Source: an uncultured Aquitalea sp. (GTDB lineage Bacteria; Pseudomonadota; Gammaproteobacteria; Burkholderiales; Chromobacteriaceae). From it: a stretch of DNA of 64,000 nt. Positions 15,412-25,414 of this stretch are shown here, one piece after another. Location of the stretch: assembly GCF_945957525.1 (NCBI RefSeq), contig NZ_CAMFLA010000002.1, forward strand, positions 1-64,000, in the 5' to 3' direction. Numbering within the stretch: the first letter of the stretch is position 1; each line of letters starts with the position of its first letter. A model generated the notes under the pieces. The model ran no database searches. It saw only the letters and a program-made list of their open reading frames with translations, and was not told the DNA's origin. A program made the translations under genes and the position numbers.

Positions 15412-18400
15412 ATGAGCGTTCATGCGCGCTACCACTTCTTCCCAAGCCAGGCGCTGGGGTTTTTCTGCCTGCTGTTCAGCCTGTGCGTCTCCCTGGGCGC
15501 CCATGCGGGCGCTGCACTTTTGTCTGCCGACGAGCGCGCCTGGCTGGGTGCGCATCCCGTGGTGACGGTGGGGGTGGTCGCCGACGATACCCCGCCGTAT
15601 GTCATCGCCGATAGAGGTGGCGATCTGTCCGGCATCACTATCGACTATCTGCAGGAAATGGGCCGCCTGCTGGGAGTCAGGCTGCCTCCCCGGGTTTATC
15701 CGGATCGCGCAAGCCTGCGTGCCGCGCTGGCGCAAGGAGAGGTGCAGGCGGCGGACCTTCCGCCGGATACTGGCGATTTTCGTTTTACACAATCGTTTGA
15801 CGATTCCCGTTATGTGCAACTGGGGCGGATGAAGGATCGAGGTGCTTTCAGCTTGCGCAAGACACTGGCCTTCTCTACGGGCAGCCTGGATCCGGGGCAA
15901 GCTGCAAAGCTGTACCCGGACTGGGTGCTCAAACCCTACGCCACGCCTTTGCAGGCTTTGCAGGCAGTATCCTTTGGCGATGCCGATGCTGCGGTAGAGT
16001 TGCTGGTGACGGCCAATTATCTGATCTCGCATTTTCAGCTGCGCAATCTGGAAGTGACGAGGTTTGCCGAACCCGGCGCGGCTGCACGCAAGCTGGCCGT
16101 GTTGCCGGCTAACGGCATATTGCTGGGGGTGCTGAACAAGGCGATTCTCAGCGCGCGAGATGACGGTTTTGGCGAGGTGGCCTATAGCTGGAAGGCCATT
16201 ATCGGACCGCCGTTCAATTTTCCCGCTAAACTGGATCTGACCGAGGAAGAGGAGAACTGGATTCGTCAGCATCCGGTGGTGCGATACAGCGAGCTGTACG
16301 ACTTGACGCCTTTCATCTTCAAGTCGCCCGAAGGCGGCCCGGCCGGGATACTTCCCGACCTGCTGGAGGAGCTTTCAGAGAAGACGGGGTTGCGTTTTGA
16401 AGGAGTGCTGCGGCATAGCCGACAAGAGGTGATCGACGATCTGAAAAAGCGCTCGGCGGTGCTGATTCCCTATATCTACAATGTTCCCGGCGAGGCGGAT
16501 CGTCTGATGCTGACAACGCCGTTCGCCAATACTTTGTGGGTGATCGTTTCCGACAAGCGCATACCCTACCGCAATGTGGAGTCGCTGCGCGGCCGGCGAA
16601 TTGCAATGACCGCTGCGCCCTTGCGTATGTGCCAGACCCTGCGCGGCAAGGACTTCGCCACGCTGGTGGAAGTCAGCTCAGTATCCAAGGCTTTTGAGCT
16701 GCTTGCCGCGGGCAAGGTGGATGCAGCGGTAGCGGACAATACCATTGCCAATTATGAAATCGGGCAGAACTATCCCGACCAGCTGACTATTACCGGCGCG
16801 GCCCTAAGCCGGCCTATTCAGCTGGTGATGGGGGTCAGTAAGAACGAACTCGTACTTGCCGGCATCATGGATAAAGCCATCGGCAGCATACGGGCTGATC
16901 ATTATGATCTGGTGCAGCAAAAATGGTTGATGCGCAGCCATCCGGAGTACCGCTTTTTCCGCTATCAGACGGAAATCATCGTCAGTCTGACGGTGCTGGG
17001 CTTACTGATCATGGTGTCTTTTGGTTGGAGCGTGCTGCTCAAGCGCCAGGTGCGGCTGCGTGAAGCATCCGAGGCGCGCTTGCGCGACGAGCTGGCATTT
17101 CAAAGCGCCTTTCTCAACAGTTCGCCGACACCCAGTTTCGTCAGCGATGCCGTGGGCAGCCTGATTTCCTATAATCCAGCTTTTCGCGCGTTCTTCCAGC
17201 TGCGCGACGAGGCGTCTTCAGTGTCAATGGCGGGTATTGATGCTCGTTTTGCCCCGTTTTTTCGCGAGATTACTGAGACGGTGCGGACAGTGGCGTCCAG
17301 TCGGCAGCTTTCCTTCAGCGAAGTGGCGGTGCCACTGGCGGAGGGGGGCGAGGTCAGCGTCTACCTGTGGGTGGGGCCGTTTTACAGTGCCCGCGGCGAG
17401 CTGGCCGGCGTTCTTGGCGGCTGGGTGGACATCTCTTACAAAACGCTGCTGGAAAAGGAACTGCGGGAGGCGCGCGATGTGGCGGAACAGGCCAACCGGG
17501 CCAAGTCGTTCTTTGTGTCCACCATCAGCCACGAAATCCGCACTCCGATCAATGTCATCATCGGCATGTTGGAATTGCAGCGGCTTAATCGGCAGTTGCC
17601 GGTATCCACGGTGGAGGAGCTTGGAGTGGCCAACGATTCGGCCCAGCATCTGCTGGTGCTGATCGATGACATTCTGGACCTGTCCAAGATCGAAGCGGAA
17701 AAGATGGAACTGCACCCGGAGCCGGTCCGCCTTGCCGACAAGCTGGGCAAGCTGGACCGGATGTTCCGTGCGATGGCCAAGCAGCAGGGCATTGCCTTTG
17801 AGGTGACGCTTGATGGCGTTTTGCCTGATGTCTGGGTCAGTGTTGATCCGGTACGGTTGCTACAAGTGCTTTCCAACCTGTTGTCCAATGCCATCAAGTT
17901 TACCCGGCAGGGGCGGGTGGAGTTGCTTTGCCGACTTGAGAATTCCGACAGCGGTGGCTGCCATCTACGCATGGCGGTGGCGGATACCGGCATTGGCATG
18001 TCGGCTGAAGATGTTGGCCGCCTGTTCACGCCGTTTGTGCAGGTGGGCGGCGGAGGGCATCGTCCCAAAGGCACCGGGCTGGGTCTGGTGATCTGCAAGC
18101 GGCTGGTAGAGCTGATGGGCGGCGATATCCGCGTGCGCAGTCGCCTTGGAGTCGGCACGACTGTGGAGGTGGCGCTGACTTTGCCGCGCGCGCCGGCGGT
18201 GGATCAGCCGCGCGACTTCTGCGTGCCGGCCGATGCGGTGTTTGATCTGGACATCCTTATCGTGGACGATCATCCGGCCAATCTGATTTTGCTGGAATCC
18301 CAGCTGGAGCGGCTGGGTTGCAGGGTGGCGAAAGCCGGCAGTGCCTCCGAAGCCATGCTGCTGTATGAGCGGGGCGTGTTTGCAGTGGTGATTACCGATT

Positions 18401-18930
18401 ACTCGATGCCGGAAATCAGCGGGCCGGAGCTTGCTCGGATGATCCGGCAGCATGAGGGGGATGCGGGCAAACCTGCGGCCTTTATTGTCGGCTTCACTGC
18501 TTTCAAGCATGGCGAAGTGGAAGCGGCTTGCCGGGAGGCGGGCATGGATGCCTGCCTGAGCAAGCCGGTGGGTATTCACGATTGGGCAGCCTTGCTGGGG
18601 CGAAGCTTCCCGGCGGGCCGGCAACAAGGTTTGCCGAAGGTTGCGTCGCCAGTGGATCTGGCTCGCAACCCCGCCTTTATCGCATCCCTGAAAGAAGAAG
18701 ACGCCAAAGACTGGCAGACGGTCACGCAGGCCATGGCCTCTCGCGACTGGCCCGCCCTGAAAGCCGCTTTGCACAAGATGAAAGGACCGTTCCGTTTGCT
18801 GGATGCCAGCGAAGTGGACGACCTCTTTCTGGAAGCCGAGGATCTGTGCGAGGAGTCCGAAGAGGAGTTTCTGCGTGAGGCGCTGTCGCGTTTGCGCCAG
18901 ACGCTGGATGCTTTCTACGCCGAGCATTAA
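15412..18930 (+). CDS. BvgS/EvgS-type hybrid sensor histidine kinase
   Basis: A 1172-residue protein. In order: signal peptide (about 1-32), two periplasmic SBP_bac_3 (Venus flytrap) domains (about 45-265 and 290-520), a membrane helix (about 528-548), a PAS-like domain (about 570-690), HisKA with His707 in STISHEIRTP, HATPase (GTGLGLVI), a receiver with Asp996 in ITDYSMPE, and a C-terminal HPt domain with likely His1121 in LHKMKG. This is the complete BvgS/EvgS phosphorelay. The ligand is unknown. It starts 4 bases after the response regulator. Confidence 0.92.
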   Translation: MSVHARYHFFPSQALGFFCLLFSLCVSLGAHAGAALLSADERAWLGAHPVVTVGVVADDTPPYVIADRGGDLSGITIDYLQEMGRLLGVRLPPRVYPDRASLRAALAQGEVQAADLPPDTGDFRFTQSFDDSRYVQLGRMKDRGAFSLRKTLAFSTGSLDPGQAAKLYPDWVLKPYATPLQALQAVSFGDADAAVELLVTANYLISHFQLRNLEVTRFAEPGAAARKLAVLPANGILLGVLNKAILSARDDGFGEVAYSWKAIIGPPFNFPAKLDLTEEEENWIRQHPVVRYSELYDLTPFIFKSPEGGPAGILPDLLEELSEKTGLRFEGVLRHSRQEVIDDLKKRSAVLIPYIYNVPGEADRLMLTTPFANTLWVIVSDKRIPYRNVESLRGRRIAMTAAPLRMCQTLRGKDFATLVEVSSVSKAFELLAAGKVDAAVADNTIANYEIGQNYPDQLTITGAALSRPIQLVMGVSKNELVLAGIMDKAIGSIRADHYDLVQQKWLMRSHPEYRFFRYQTEIIVSLTVLGLLIMVSFGWSVLLKRQVRLREASEARLRDELAFQSAFLNSSPTPSFVSDAVGSLISYNPAFRAFFQLRDEASSVSMAGIDARFAPFFREITETVRTVASSRQLSFSEVAVPLAEGGEVSVYLWVGPFYSARGELAGVLGGWVDISYKTLLEKELREARDVAEQANRAKSFFVSTISHEIRTPINVIIGMLELQRLNRQLPVSTVEELGVANDSAQHLLVLIDDILDLSKIEAEKMELHPEPVRLADKLGKLDRMFRAMAKQQGIAFEVTLDGVLPDVWVSVDPVRLLQVLSNLLSNAIKFTRQGRVELLCRLENSDSGGCHLRMAVADTGIGMSAEDVGRLFTPFVQVGGGGHRPKGTGLGLVICKRLVELMGGDIRVRSRLGVGTTVEVALTLPRAPAVDQPRDFCVPADAVFDLDILIVDDHPANLILLESQLERLGCRVAKAGSASEAMLLYERGVFAVVITDYSMPEISGPELARMIRQHEGDAGKPAAFIVGFTAFKHGEVEAACREAGMDACLSKPVGIHDWAALLGRSFPAGRQQGLPKVASPVDLARNPAFIASLKEEDAKDWQTVTQAMASRDWPALKAALHKMKGPFRLLDASEVDDLFLEAEDLCEESEEEFLREALSRLRQTLDAFYAEH

Positions 18931-18947
18931 ACCCCTGTCCCGTCGCC

Positions 18948-18984
18948 AACAACAAAGCCCCGCATTGCGGGGCTTTGTTGTTGA
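18948..18984. terminator. Bidirectional terminator
   Basis: A long inverted repeat (CAACAACAAAGCCCCGC / GCGGGGCTTTGTTGTTG). It lies between the convergent sensor kinase and gph genes and can work for both. Confidence 0.85.
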
Positions 18985-19013
18985 TTGTGTGCCGCATCCG
19001 GGCCGCCGGAGGT

Positions 19014-19667
19014 TTAAACCGGCAAGTGGCGCAGAAGATCCTGCGGCTGGTCGATGCAAATATCTGCGCCCCAGGCTTGCGGGTGGTCTTGCTCGGAGAT
19101 GTAGCCCCAATTGGCCAGCACGGTTTTCATGCCCACCGCACGGCCGGCCTGGATATCGCGTTCCGCATCGCCCACGTACAGGCAGTGGGCCGGATTAATG
19201 CCAATCTGGGCGGCGGCGTGCAGCATGGGCGCCGGGTCCGGTTTGGGGACGCCCACGGTGTCGCCGCTGACGGTGACGGATGGCTGTGTAGCGAAGGGCA
19301 GGTCAGGCACCAGTCTATCGGTAAAGCGCATGGGCTTGTTGGTGATGATGCCCCAGGTCAGGCCGCGCTCGGCAAGCCCTTGGAGCATCTCGTTGACGCC
19401 TTCGAACAGGATGGTCTCGTCGGCAAAACTGTGTTCATAGTGATCCAGAAAACGCAGACGATACTCTTCAAAGCGGGGGTGCTCACGGCTAATGCCGAAC
19501 CCAAGACTGACCAGCCCGCGCGCGCCATGGCTGGCAATGGGGCGGATGGCGGAGTAGGGCTGCGGCGGCAGGCCTTCTTCGGCCAACAGGCGGTTGAGGG
19601 CGGCGCCCAAGTCGCGGGCGGTATCGGCAAGCGTGCCGTCGAGGTCGAAGAGTACGGCTTTGATCAT
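19014..19667 (-). CDS. gph: Phosphoglycolate phosphatase (HAD family)
   Basis: A 217-residue HAD phosphatase: FDLDGTLADTARDL at the N-terminus, ITNKP as motif II, VGVPKPDPAPML as motif III, and YVGDAERDIQAG as motif IV. It hydrolyses 2-phosphoglycolate, formed during DNA 3'-end repair and photorespiration-like reactions. The start at 19667 (MIKAVLFD) fits the family; the frame extends to 19700. Other HAD substrates cannot be excluded. Confidence 0.82.
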   Translation of the reverse strand: MIKAVLFDLDGTLADTARDLGAALNRLLAEEGLPPQPYSAIRPIASHGARGLVSLGFGISREHPRFEEYRLRFLDHYEHSFADETILFEGVNEMLQGLAERGLTWGIITNKPMRFTDRLVPDLPFATQPSVTVSGDTVGVPKPDPAPMLHAAAQIGINPAHCLYVGDAERDIQAGRAVGMKTVLANWGYISEQDHPQAWGADICIDQPQDLLRHLPV

Positions 19668-19772
19668 GATGCTGTTTCGTGGCTGCGGGCAGAGCCTCAA
19701 GTGTATCGGAAGCCGGGGAGTTGGCGTGAAAAAGGCCGCGCGTCTGCAACGCGCGGCCGTCGGTCAGGGTGT

Positions 19773-21305
19773 TCAGCGAATGGTTTTGCCGAGGAACAGC
19801 TTGTAGGCCGGATTATCGGTTTCCTCCACCCAAGGGTAGCCCAGATTGTCGAGGAAACTGCGGAAGGCGTCGTTGTCCTGGGTCGGTACCTGAATGCCCA
19901 CCAGCACGCGGCCATAGTCCGCGCCATGATTGCGATAGTGGAACAGGCTGATGTTCCAGTCGGTGCGCATGGCATCAAGGAAGCGCATCAGCGCGCCCGG
20001 ACGCTCCGGGAATTCGAAACGCAGCACGCGTTCGTCTTTCAGTTGCGGCGCGTGTCCGCCTACCAGATGACGAATATGCAGCTTGGCCAGTTCGTTGTCG
20101 GTGAGGTCGATGCCGTCCAGTTCGTTGGCCTTGAGCTCGGTCAGCATGCGCTCTACGTCTTCCTTGCCGCGAATCTGCACCCCGACAAAGACATGCGCCG
20201 TGCCGGGGTCGGCGAAGCGGTAGTTGAACTCGGTGATGTTGCGGTTGCCGATCACGGCGCAGAAGCGCTTGAAGCTGCCTGGCTTTTCCGGAATGGTGAC
20301 TGCGACGATGGCTTCGCGGCGTTCGCCCAGTTCCGAGCGTTCCGACACGTGACGCAGGCGGTCGAAGTTCATGTTGGCGCCGCAGTTGATGGCAACCAGG
20401 GTTTGCCCCTGACAGCCTTCGCGTTCGACATAAGCCTTGACCGCCGCCACTGCCAGCGCGCCGGCCGGCTCGACGATGGAGCGGGTGTCTTCAAAGATGT
20501 CCTTGATGGCGGCGCAGATGGCGTCCGAATCCACCAGCATGATTTCGTCCAGCAGCTCGCGGCACAGGCGGAAGGTTTCCTCGCCCACCAGTTTCACCGC
20601 CACGCCATCGGCAAACAGGCCCACATCCTTCAGTTCGACGCGCTCGCCCTTCTCGATGGACTGCTTCATGGCGTCGGAATCCACCGGTTGCACGCCAATG
20701 ATTTTCACTTCCGGCTTCAGGCGCTTGATGAAGCTGGCCACGCCAGCCGCCAGGCCGCCGCCGCCGATGGCGACGAATACCGCGTCGATGGGGCCGGGGT
20801 GCTGACGCAGGATTTCCATGCCAATGGTGCCCTGGCCGGCAATCACGTCCGGATCGTCAAACGGCGGGATGTAGGTCTTGCCGGTTTCCGCCACCAGTTG
20901 CATGGCGTGCTGGTAGGCGTCGCTGAACGACTCACCATGCAACACCACTTTGCCCCCGCGGCTGGTCACGCCGTCGATCTTCACTTGCGGCGTGGTGACC
21001 GGCATGACGATGATGGCTTCGCAGCCGATGCGCTTGGCGGACAAGGCCACGCCCTGGGCGTGGTTGCCGGCGCTGGCGGTGATCACGCCGCGCGCCAGTT
21101 GCTCCGGCGTCAGTCGCGCCATCTTGTTGTACGCGCCGCGCAGTTTGAACGAGAACACCGGCTGCAGGTCTTCGCGTTTGAGCAGGATGGTGTTGCCGGT
21201 GCGGCGGCTCAGGTTGGCGGCGACTTCCAGCGGGGTTTCCACCGCCACGTCGTACACCCTGGAGGTGAGGATGCGCTCCAGATAATCGTCGTGCTTGTCT
21301 TGCAT
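19773..21305 (-). CDS. ilvA: Threonine ammonia-lyase, biosynthetic
   Basis: A 510-residue PLP enzyme converting threonine to 2-oxobutyrate for isoleucine synthesis. The PLP lysine is in FSFKLRGAYNKM, and the glycine-rich phosphate loop is AIGGGGLAAGVAS. Two ACT-like regulatory domains follow (about residues 335-505), giving the long, isoleucine-inhibited form. The open frame continues far upstream through dacC and lipB on the other strand, but that extension is not coding; the start at 21305 matches the family N-terminus. Confidence 0.93.
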   Translation of the reverse strand: MQDKHDDYLERILTSRVYDVAVETPLEVAANLSRRTGNTILLKREDLQPVFSFKLRGAYNKMARLTPEQLARGVITASAGNHAQGVALSAKRIGCEAIIVMPVTTPQVKIDGVTSRGGKVVLHGESFSDAYQHAMQLVAETGKTYIPPFDDPDVIAGQGTIGMEILRQHPGPIDAVFVAIGGGGLAAGVASFIKRLKPEVKIIGVQPVDSDAMKQSIEKGERVELKDVGLFADGVAVKLVGEETFRLCRELLDEIMLVDSDAICAAIKDIFEDTRSIVEPAGALAVAAVKAYVEREGCQGQTLVAINCGANMNFDRLRHVSERSELGERREAIVAVTIPEKPGSFKRFCAVIGNRNITEFNYRFADPGTAHVFVGVQIRGKEDVERMLTELKANELDGIDLTDNELAKLHIRHLVGGHAPQLKDERVLRFEFPERPGALMRFLDAMRTDWNISLFHYRNHGADYGRVLVGIQVPTQDNDAFRSFLDNLGYPWVEETDNPAYKLFLGKTIR

Positions 21306-21483
21306 GATGATGCGCTTGTCCTTGGCGAGTTCTGTTTTTTTGAACTGCCAGAGTAACAGGAACTCGAAGAACTCGGGAAGCCGTCTTGACCTATTCCGTT
21401 TGCGGTGCAGCATGATGTCCGGGTTTTTGCTTTTCCAGGCCCGGTTTTTGCCCCTTTCGGCCAACCGTGCCGCGCTCAGCGTG

Positions 21484-21489
21484 TATAAT
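21484..21489 (+). promoter_or_regulatory. Probable -10 box of dacC
   Basis: TATAAT preceded by TG, about 50 bases before the dacC start. I see no clear -35 hexamer at the usual distance. A TTCGGCCAAC motif lies just upstream (21456-21465). Confidence 0.45.
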
Positions 21490-21539
21490 CGGCGGCTATT
21501 GTTTGCGATCCATTCTCGACGCCCTACGTTGCAAGTCCA

Positions 21540-22685
21540 ATGAAAACTCTGACCCGTATTCTCGTTGCCGCCGCTCTGGCGATGCCCGCCGTTTCCTTCT
21601 CCGCCGCTGCTTTCGTTCCGCCCGCGCCGGACATTGCCGGCAAGGCCTATTACCTTGTTGATTTCAATTCCGGCCAGGTGCTGGCCGCGCGCGATCCGGA
21701 TTCCCGCGTCGAGCCGGCGTCCCTCACCAAGCTGATGACGGCCTATCTCACCTTCAAGGCCATCAAGGAAAAACGCCTGTCGCTGGACCAAACCCTCACC
21801 GTGTCCCAGCGCGGCTGGAAGACCGAAGGTTCTCGCATGTTCCTGGACCCGAAGGTGCCGGCCAAGGTCAGCGATCTCATCCGCGGCATGATCGTGCAGT
21901 CCGGCAATGACGCCTGCGTCACGCTGGCCGAAGCCATTGCCGGCAGCGAAGACGTTTTTGCGCAGGTAATGACCCAGCAAGCACAGAAGCTGGGCATGAA
22001 GAACACCCAGTTCCGCAACGCTACTGGCCTGCCGCATGCCGATCACTACACCACCGTGCATGATCTGGCCATCCTGTCGGCCGCGCTGATCCGCGACTTC
22101 CCGGAGTTCTACCCGATCTACTCCATCAAGTCGTTCAGCTACAACAACATTACCCAGCCCAACCGCAACCTGCTGCTGTACCGGGATCCCAACGTGGACG
22201 GCATGAAGACCGGCTATACCGATACTGCGGGCTACAACATGATCACCTCCAGCCACCGCGACGGCCGTCGCGTGATTTCGGTGGTGGTGGGTACCGCTAG
22301 TCCCGAAGCGCGCGCGGTGGAAAGCTCCAAGTTGTTGAATTACGGCTTGCAGTTTTTCGATACGCCCAAACTTTACACTGGCGGCAAGCCGGTTTCCGAC
22401 GTGCCGGTCTACAAGGGCGCGACCAAATCCGTGCCGGTGGGTTTTGCGCAGGACGTGTACGCCACCGTCGTCAAGGGGCAGGCTGGCCAGCTCAAGGCCG
22501 ACATGACCACGACCCAACCGCTGATCGCGCCGATCAAGGCGGGTCAGGTGGTCGGCAAGCTGGTGGTGAGCCAGGATGGCAAGCCGGTGGAAGAGCGCCC
22601 GGTAGTGGCGCTGCAGGCAGTGGAAGAAGGCGGCTTCTTCAGCCGCCTGTGGGACAGCATCAAGCTGATGCTGGGCTGGAAGTAA
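21540..22685 (+). CDS. dacC: D-alanyl-D-alanine carboxypeptidase (PBP5/6 type)
   Basis: A 381-residue low-molecular-mass penicillin-binding protein. Signal peptide about 1-24; the SxxK active site is in PASLTKLM, SGN in VQSGNDACV and KTG in MKTGYTDTAG. A C-terminal beta domain ends in an amphipathic helix (FFSRLWDSIKLMLGWK) that anchors it to the inner membrane. It trims the terminal D-Ala of peptidoglycan pentapeptides. Paralogue naming (dacA or dacC) is uncertain. Confidence 0.9.
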   Translation: MKTLTRILVAAALAMPAVSFSAAAFVPPAPDIAGKAYYLVDFNSGQVLAARDPDSRVEPASLTKLMTAYLTFKAIKEKRLSLDQTLTVSQRGWKTEGSRMFLDPKVPAKVSDLIRGMIVQSGNDACVTLAEAIAGSEDVFAQVMTQQAQKLGMKNTQFRNATGLPHADHYTTVHDLAILSAALIRDFPEFYPIYSIKSFSYNNITQPNRNLLLYRDPNVDGMKTGYTDTAGYNMITSSHRDGRRVISVVVGTASPEARAVESSKLLNYGLQFFDTPKLYTGGKPVSDVPVYKGATKSVPVGFAQDVYATVVKGQAGQLKADMTTTQPLIAPIKAGQVVGKLVVSQDGKPVEERPVVALQAVEEGGFFSRLWDSIKLMLGWK

Positions 22686-22716
22686 GCCGGCCCACGACAG
22701 TATCAACCAGGCGGAC

Positions 22717-22743
22717 GGCCTGCAGCGTGCTGCAGGCCTTTTG
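22717..22743 (+). terminator. Terminator after dacC
   Basis: GGCCTGCAG-CGTG-CTGCAGGCC followed by TTTT. Confidence 0.75.
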
Positions 22744-22766
22744 CCGTTTTCGCAGTAGTGGACGCT

Positions 22767-23033
22767 ATGTCTGAAAAAATTGAAATCATGGAGTTTCCCT
22801 GCCGCTTTCCGCTCAAGATCATGGGCGAGCGGCATGATGAATTCGTCGTCACCATCACAGAGGTGGTGCGCGGCCATGCGCCGGATCTGGCTGATCACGA
22901 TGTGGTGCTGCGCGAGAGCAGCGCCGGTCGTTTCTATGCCTTGACCGTTACCGTGACGGCCACCTCGCGCGAGCAGCTCGACAACATCTATCTGTCCCTG
23001 ACTGGCCATCCCATGGTCAAGATGGTGCTGTAA
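22767..23033 (+). CDS. ybeD: YbeD-family (DUF493) protein
   Basis: An 88-residue ferredoxin-like-fold protein of the UPF0250/YbeD family (FPCRFPLKIMG at the start, VTVTATSREQLDNIYLSL near the end). Its place between dacC and lipB matches the E. coli order dacA-ybeD-lipB. Function is not established; ACT-like fold. The start at 22767 is preferred; GTG 22758 is possible. Confidence 0.88.
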   Translation: MSEKIEIMEFPCRFPLKIMGERHDEFVVTITEVVRGHAPDLADHDVVLRESSAGRFYALTVTVTATSREQLDNIYLSLTGHPMVKMVL

Positions 23034-23048
23034 GCCGGGAGCCAGACC

Positions 23049-23672
23049 GTGCAGCGACTGATCAAGCGGCTTGGCCGTGTCGATTACGAACCCACCTGGC
23101 GCGCCATGCAGGCGCTGACGGACGCGCGCGGCGCGGGCACGCCGGACGAACTGTGGGTGGTGGAGCACCCGCCGGTGTACACGCAGGGGCTGGCCGGCAA
23201 GCCGGAGCATCTGCTTTGCATGAGCGACATTCCGGTGGTGCAGACCGACCGCGGCGGCCAGGTTACCTATCACGGCCCGGGTCAGCTGGTGGTGTACATC
23301 CTGATCGACTTCAAACGGCTTAATATCGGCGTGCGCGAACTGGTGCGCCGCATCGAACAATCGGTCATCGACATGTTGGCCGAACAAGGCATCACCGCCA
23401 ACGGCGACGTCAACGCGCCGGGCGTATACGTAGACGGGGCGAAAATAGCCTCGCTGGGCTTGCGCATCAAGAACGGGGCGGTGTATCACGGTCTGTCGCT
23501 GAATGTCGACATGGACCTGACGCCGTTCTCCTGGATCAATCCTTGCGGCTACGAGGGCCTCAGGGTGACGCAGATGAAGGATTTGGGGGTGGCGAAGACG
23601 GTGGATGAGGCGGCGGACCTGCTGTTGCCCCACCTGGAGCGCCATCTGTCCGTGGAGAAGGAGACAGCATGA
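23049..23672 (+). CDS. lipB: Octanoyl-[acyl carrier protein] transferase
   Basis: A 207-residue LipB starting at GTG. The [16 protein letters not shown] motif is at about 70-85, the catalytic lysine is in [11 protein letters not shown], and the active cysteine is in NPCGYEG. It moves octanoyl from ACP to lipoyl domains in the cytosol, the step before LipA. It overlaps lipA by four bases (ATGA), so the two are translationally coupled. Confidence 0.95.
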   Translation: MQRLIKRLGRVDYEPTWRAMQALTDARGAGTPDELWVVEHPPVYTQGLAGKPEHLLCMSDIPVVQTDRGGQVTYHGPGQLVVYILIDFKRLNIGVRELVRRIEQSVIDMLAEQGITANGDVNAPGVYVDGAKIASLGLRIKNGAVYHGLSLNVDMDLTPFSWINPCGYEGLRVTQMKDLGVAKTVDEAADLLLPHLERHLSVEKETA

Positions 23673-24616
23673 AGTTGGACAACGAGGCAGGCGTCAAGCA
23701 CAAAGGCGCCGCCAAGACCGCGCGCATTCCCATCAAGGTGGTGCCGCTGGATGAAAAGCTGAAGAAACCGGAATGGATTCGCGCCAAACTGCCTACCGGC
23801 CAGCGTTTCCATGAGATCAAGCAAATCTTGCGCGATCAGAAGCTGCATACCGTGTGTGAGGAAGCCACCTGCCCGAACATCGGCGAGTGCTTCAGCAAAG
23901 GTACGGCCACCTTCATGATCATGGGTGATATCTGCACCCGTCGCTGCCCCTTCTGCGACGTTGGTCACGGCCGCCCCAATCCGCTGGACGAGAACGAGCC
24001 CCGTCATCTGGCGGAAAGCGTGTCCGCCATGCGCCTCAAGTATGTGGTGGTGACTTCCGTGGATCGCGACGACCTGCGCGATGGCGGCGCCCAGCATTTT
24101 GCCGACTGCATTGCCGCCGTGCGCGACATGTCGCCCAGCACCCAGATCGAGACGCTGGTGCCGGACTTCCGCGGTCGCCTCGAGCTGGCGGTGGACATCC
24201 TTACCCAGACGCCGCCGGACGTGATGAACCACAATCTGGAAACCGTGCCGCGTCTGTACAAGCAGGCTCGCCCCGGCGCAGATTACGCGCACTCGCTCCA
24301 GCTCTTGAAAGACTACAAGGCCAAGAATCCGGATGTGCGCACCAAATCGGGTCTGATGGTGGGCTTGGGCGAAACCGATGAAGAGATCCTCGAAGTGATG
24401 CGGGATCTGCGCGCCCATAACGTGGATATGCTCACCATCGGTCAGTACCTGCAACCGTCCAACGGTCATCTGCCGGTGCTGCGCTATGTGCACCCGGACA
24501 CTTTCAAGATGTTCGAAGAAAAGGCCTACGAGATGGGCTTTGCGCACGCCGCGGTGGGCGCAATGGTGCGTTCCAGCTACCACGCTGACGTACAGGCGCA
24601 CGAAGCGGGTGTCTGA
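23669..24616 (+). CDS. lipA: Lipoyl synthase
   Basis: A 315-residue radical SAM enzyme inserting two sulfurs into octanoyl-protein. The auxiliary cluster motif is [12 protein letters not shown], the radical SAM motif is [11 protein letters not shown], and the C-terminal RSSY serine ligand is present. Length is normal. It is the last gene of ybeD-lipB-lipA and is followed by a terminator. Confidence 0.96.
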   Translation: MKLDNEAGVKHKGAAKTARIPIKVVPLDEKLKKPEWIRAKLPTGQRFHEIKQILRDQKLHTVCEEATCPNIGECFSKGTATFMIMGDICTRRCPFCDVGHGRPNPLDENEPRHLAESVSAMRLKYVVVTSVDRDDLRDGGAQHFADCIAAVRDMSPSTQIETLVPDFRGRLELAVDILTQTPPDVMNHNLETVPRLYKQARPGADYAHSLQLLKDYKAKNPDVRTKSGLMVGLGETDEEILEVMRDLRAHNVDMLTIGQYLQPSNGHLPVLRYVHPDTFKMFEEKAYEMGFAHAAVGAMVRSSYHADVQAHEAGV

Positions 24617-24657
24617 GACGCGCTTCGGCCAACATGGCAGGGGTGCGACACCTCACC

Positions 24658-24685
24658 AAAAGCCAGCCCGCGGGCTGGCTTTTTC
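24658..24685. terminator. Terminator after lipA
   Basis: AAAAGCCAGCCCGCGGGCTGGCTTTTTC: a perfect 8-bp stem with A and T runs on both sides. It sits between convergent lipA and the minus-strand DUF2459 gene and may serve both. Confidence 0.85.
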
Positions 24686-24709
24686 TTTGGCTGGCGGCTG
24701 AGAGCCGGG

Positions 24710-25414
24710 TCAGCGCGGCGCGGCTGGCGGCAGTTGCCAGAACAAGGGCTGGACAAAGGGCGACCATACCGGCGTGCGCACACCGATGGCGGACAACATG
24801 CGCCGCGTCCATTCATTGCAAGTGCTGAGCGGGGAGTAACGGCCGATGCCGGCGTAGAAGGCGTCGTTGCCATAGTAGTGCGCGCCGGCAATCTGCAGCG
24901 CGCGGCCATCCGCGCCGGTGGGGGTGGCGGCGCGGATCAGGCCGATCAGCTGGCGGTACTGCTGAACGCTGAGGGGGATCTTGCGCACGTCGGCGCTTTC
25001 ATGCGGCGCGGGAAGGTGTTCGACGTGCAGCACGCTATTGTCCAGCGCCAGCGCGGAGAGGGCCTTGCCGGGAGTCAGGTCGGCCCATTCCTGTATTTGC
25101 AGAAAGAAAACCCGGCTGCCCCAACTGACCGAAACATGGGTGGCGTTTTTTACCCGTTCCTGCCGGGTGGCCTGAGCGGGCGGAAACAGCTGCCGCCAGT
25201 CCATATCCGCTGTCGCTGCGGGCATGATGATGGCGGAATGCACGCCGTTGTTTTCCAGATAGATATCCACCCCGCCTGAGGCGGGCTGCCAGTCGCCGTG
25301 GCGCGGCAGCAGACCCAGGAGGAGGGCGCTCAGCAAGTAGGGCAAGATGGCGGCCAGCGGCAGCAGGCAGGCCCGCAGCACAAGGTGGAACAGCTTGATT
25401 TTGTTTATTGTCAT
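24710..25414 (-). CDS. DUF2459 (TIGR02117-type) protein
   Basis: About 234 residues from ATG 25414. An N-terminal membrane helix (about 10-35) is followed by a periplasmic domain with NNGVHSAIIMP, VSWGSRVFFLQ and STCNEWTRRML, which match the DUF2459 family. The conserved His and Cys residues suggest a hydrolase of cysteine-peptidase type, but no activity is known to me. It overlaps the DUF2809 gene by ATGA and is last in a four-gene envelope operon. Confidence 0.72.
   Translation of the reverse strand: MTINKIKLFHLVLRACLLPLAAILPYLLSALLLGLLPRHGDWQPASGGVDIYLENNGVHSAIIMPAATADMDWRQLFPPAQATRQERVKNATHVSVSWGSRVFFLQIQEWADLTPGKALSALALDNSVLHVEHLPAPHESADVRKIPLSVQQYRQLIGLIRAATPTGADGRALQIAGAHYYGNDAFYAGIGRYSPLSTCNEWTRRMLSAIGVRTPVWSPFVQPLFWQLPPAAPR

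Noticed and set aside
18975-21356. Plus-strand frame of 793 codons
   Set aside because: Antisense to gph and ilvA, with histidine-, glutamine- and alanine-rich shadow composition.
21306-23645. Upstream extension of the ilvA frame
   Set aside because: It is antisense to dacC, ybeD and lipB; ilvA homologues begin at the 21305 start.
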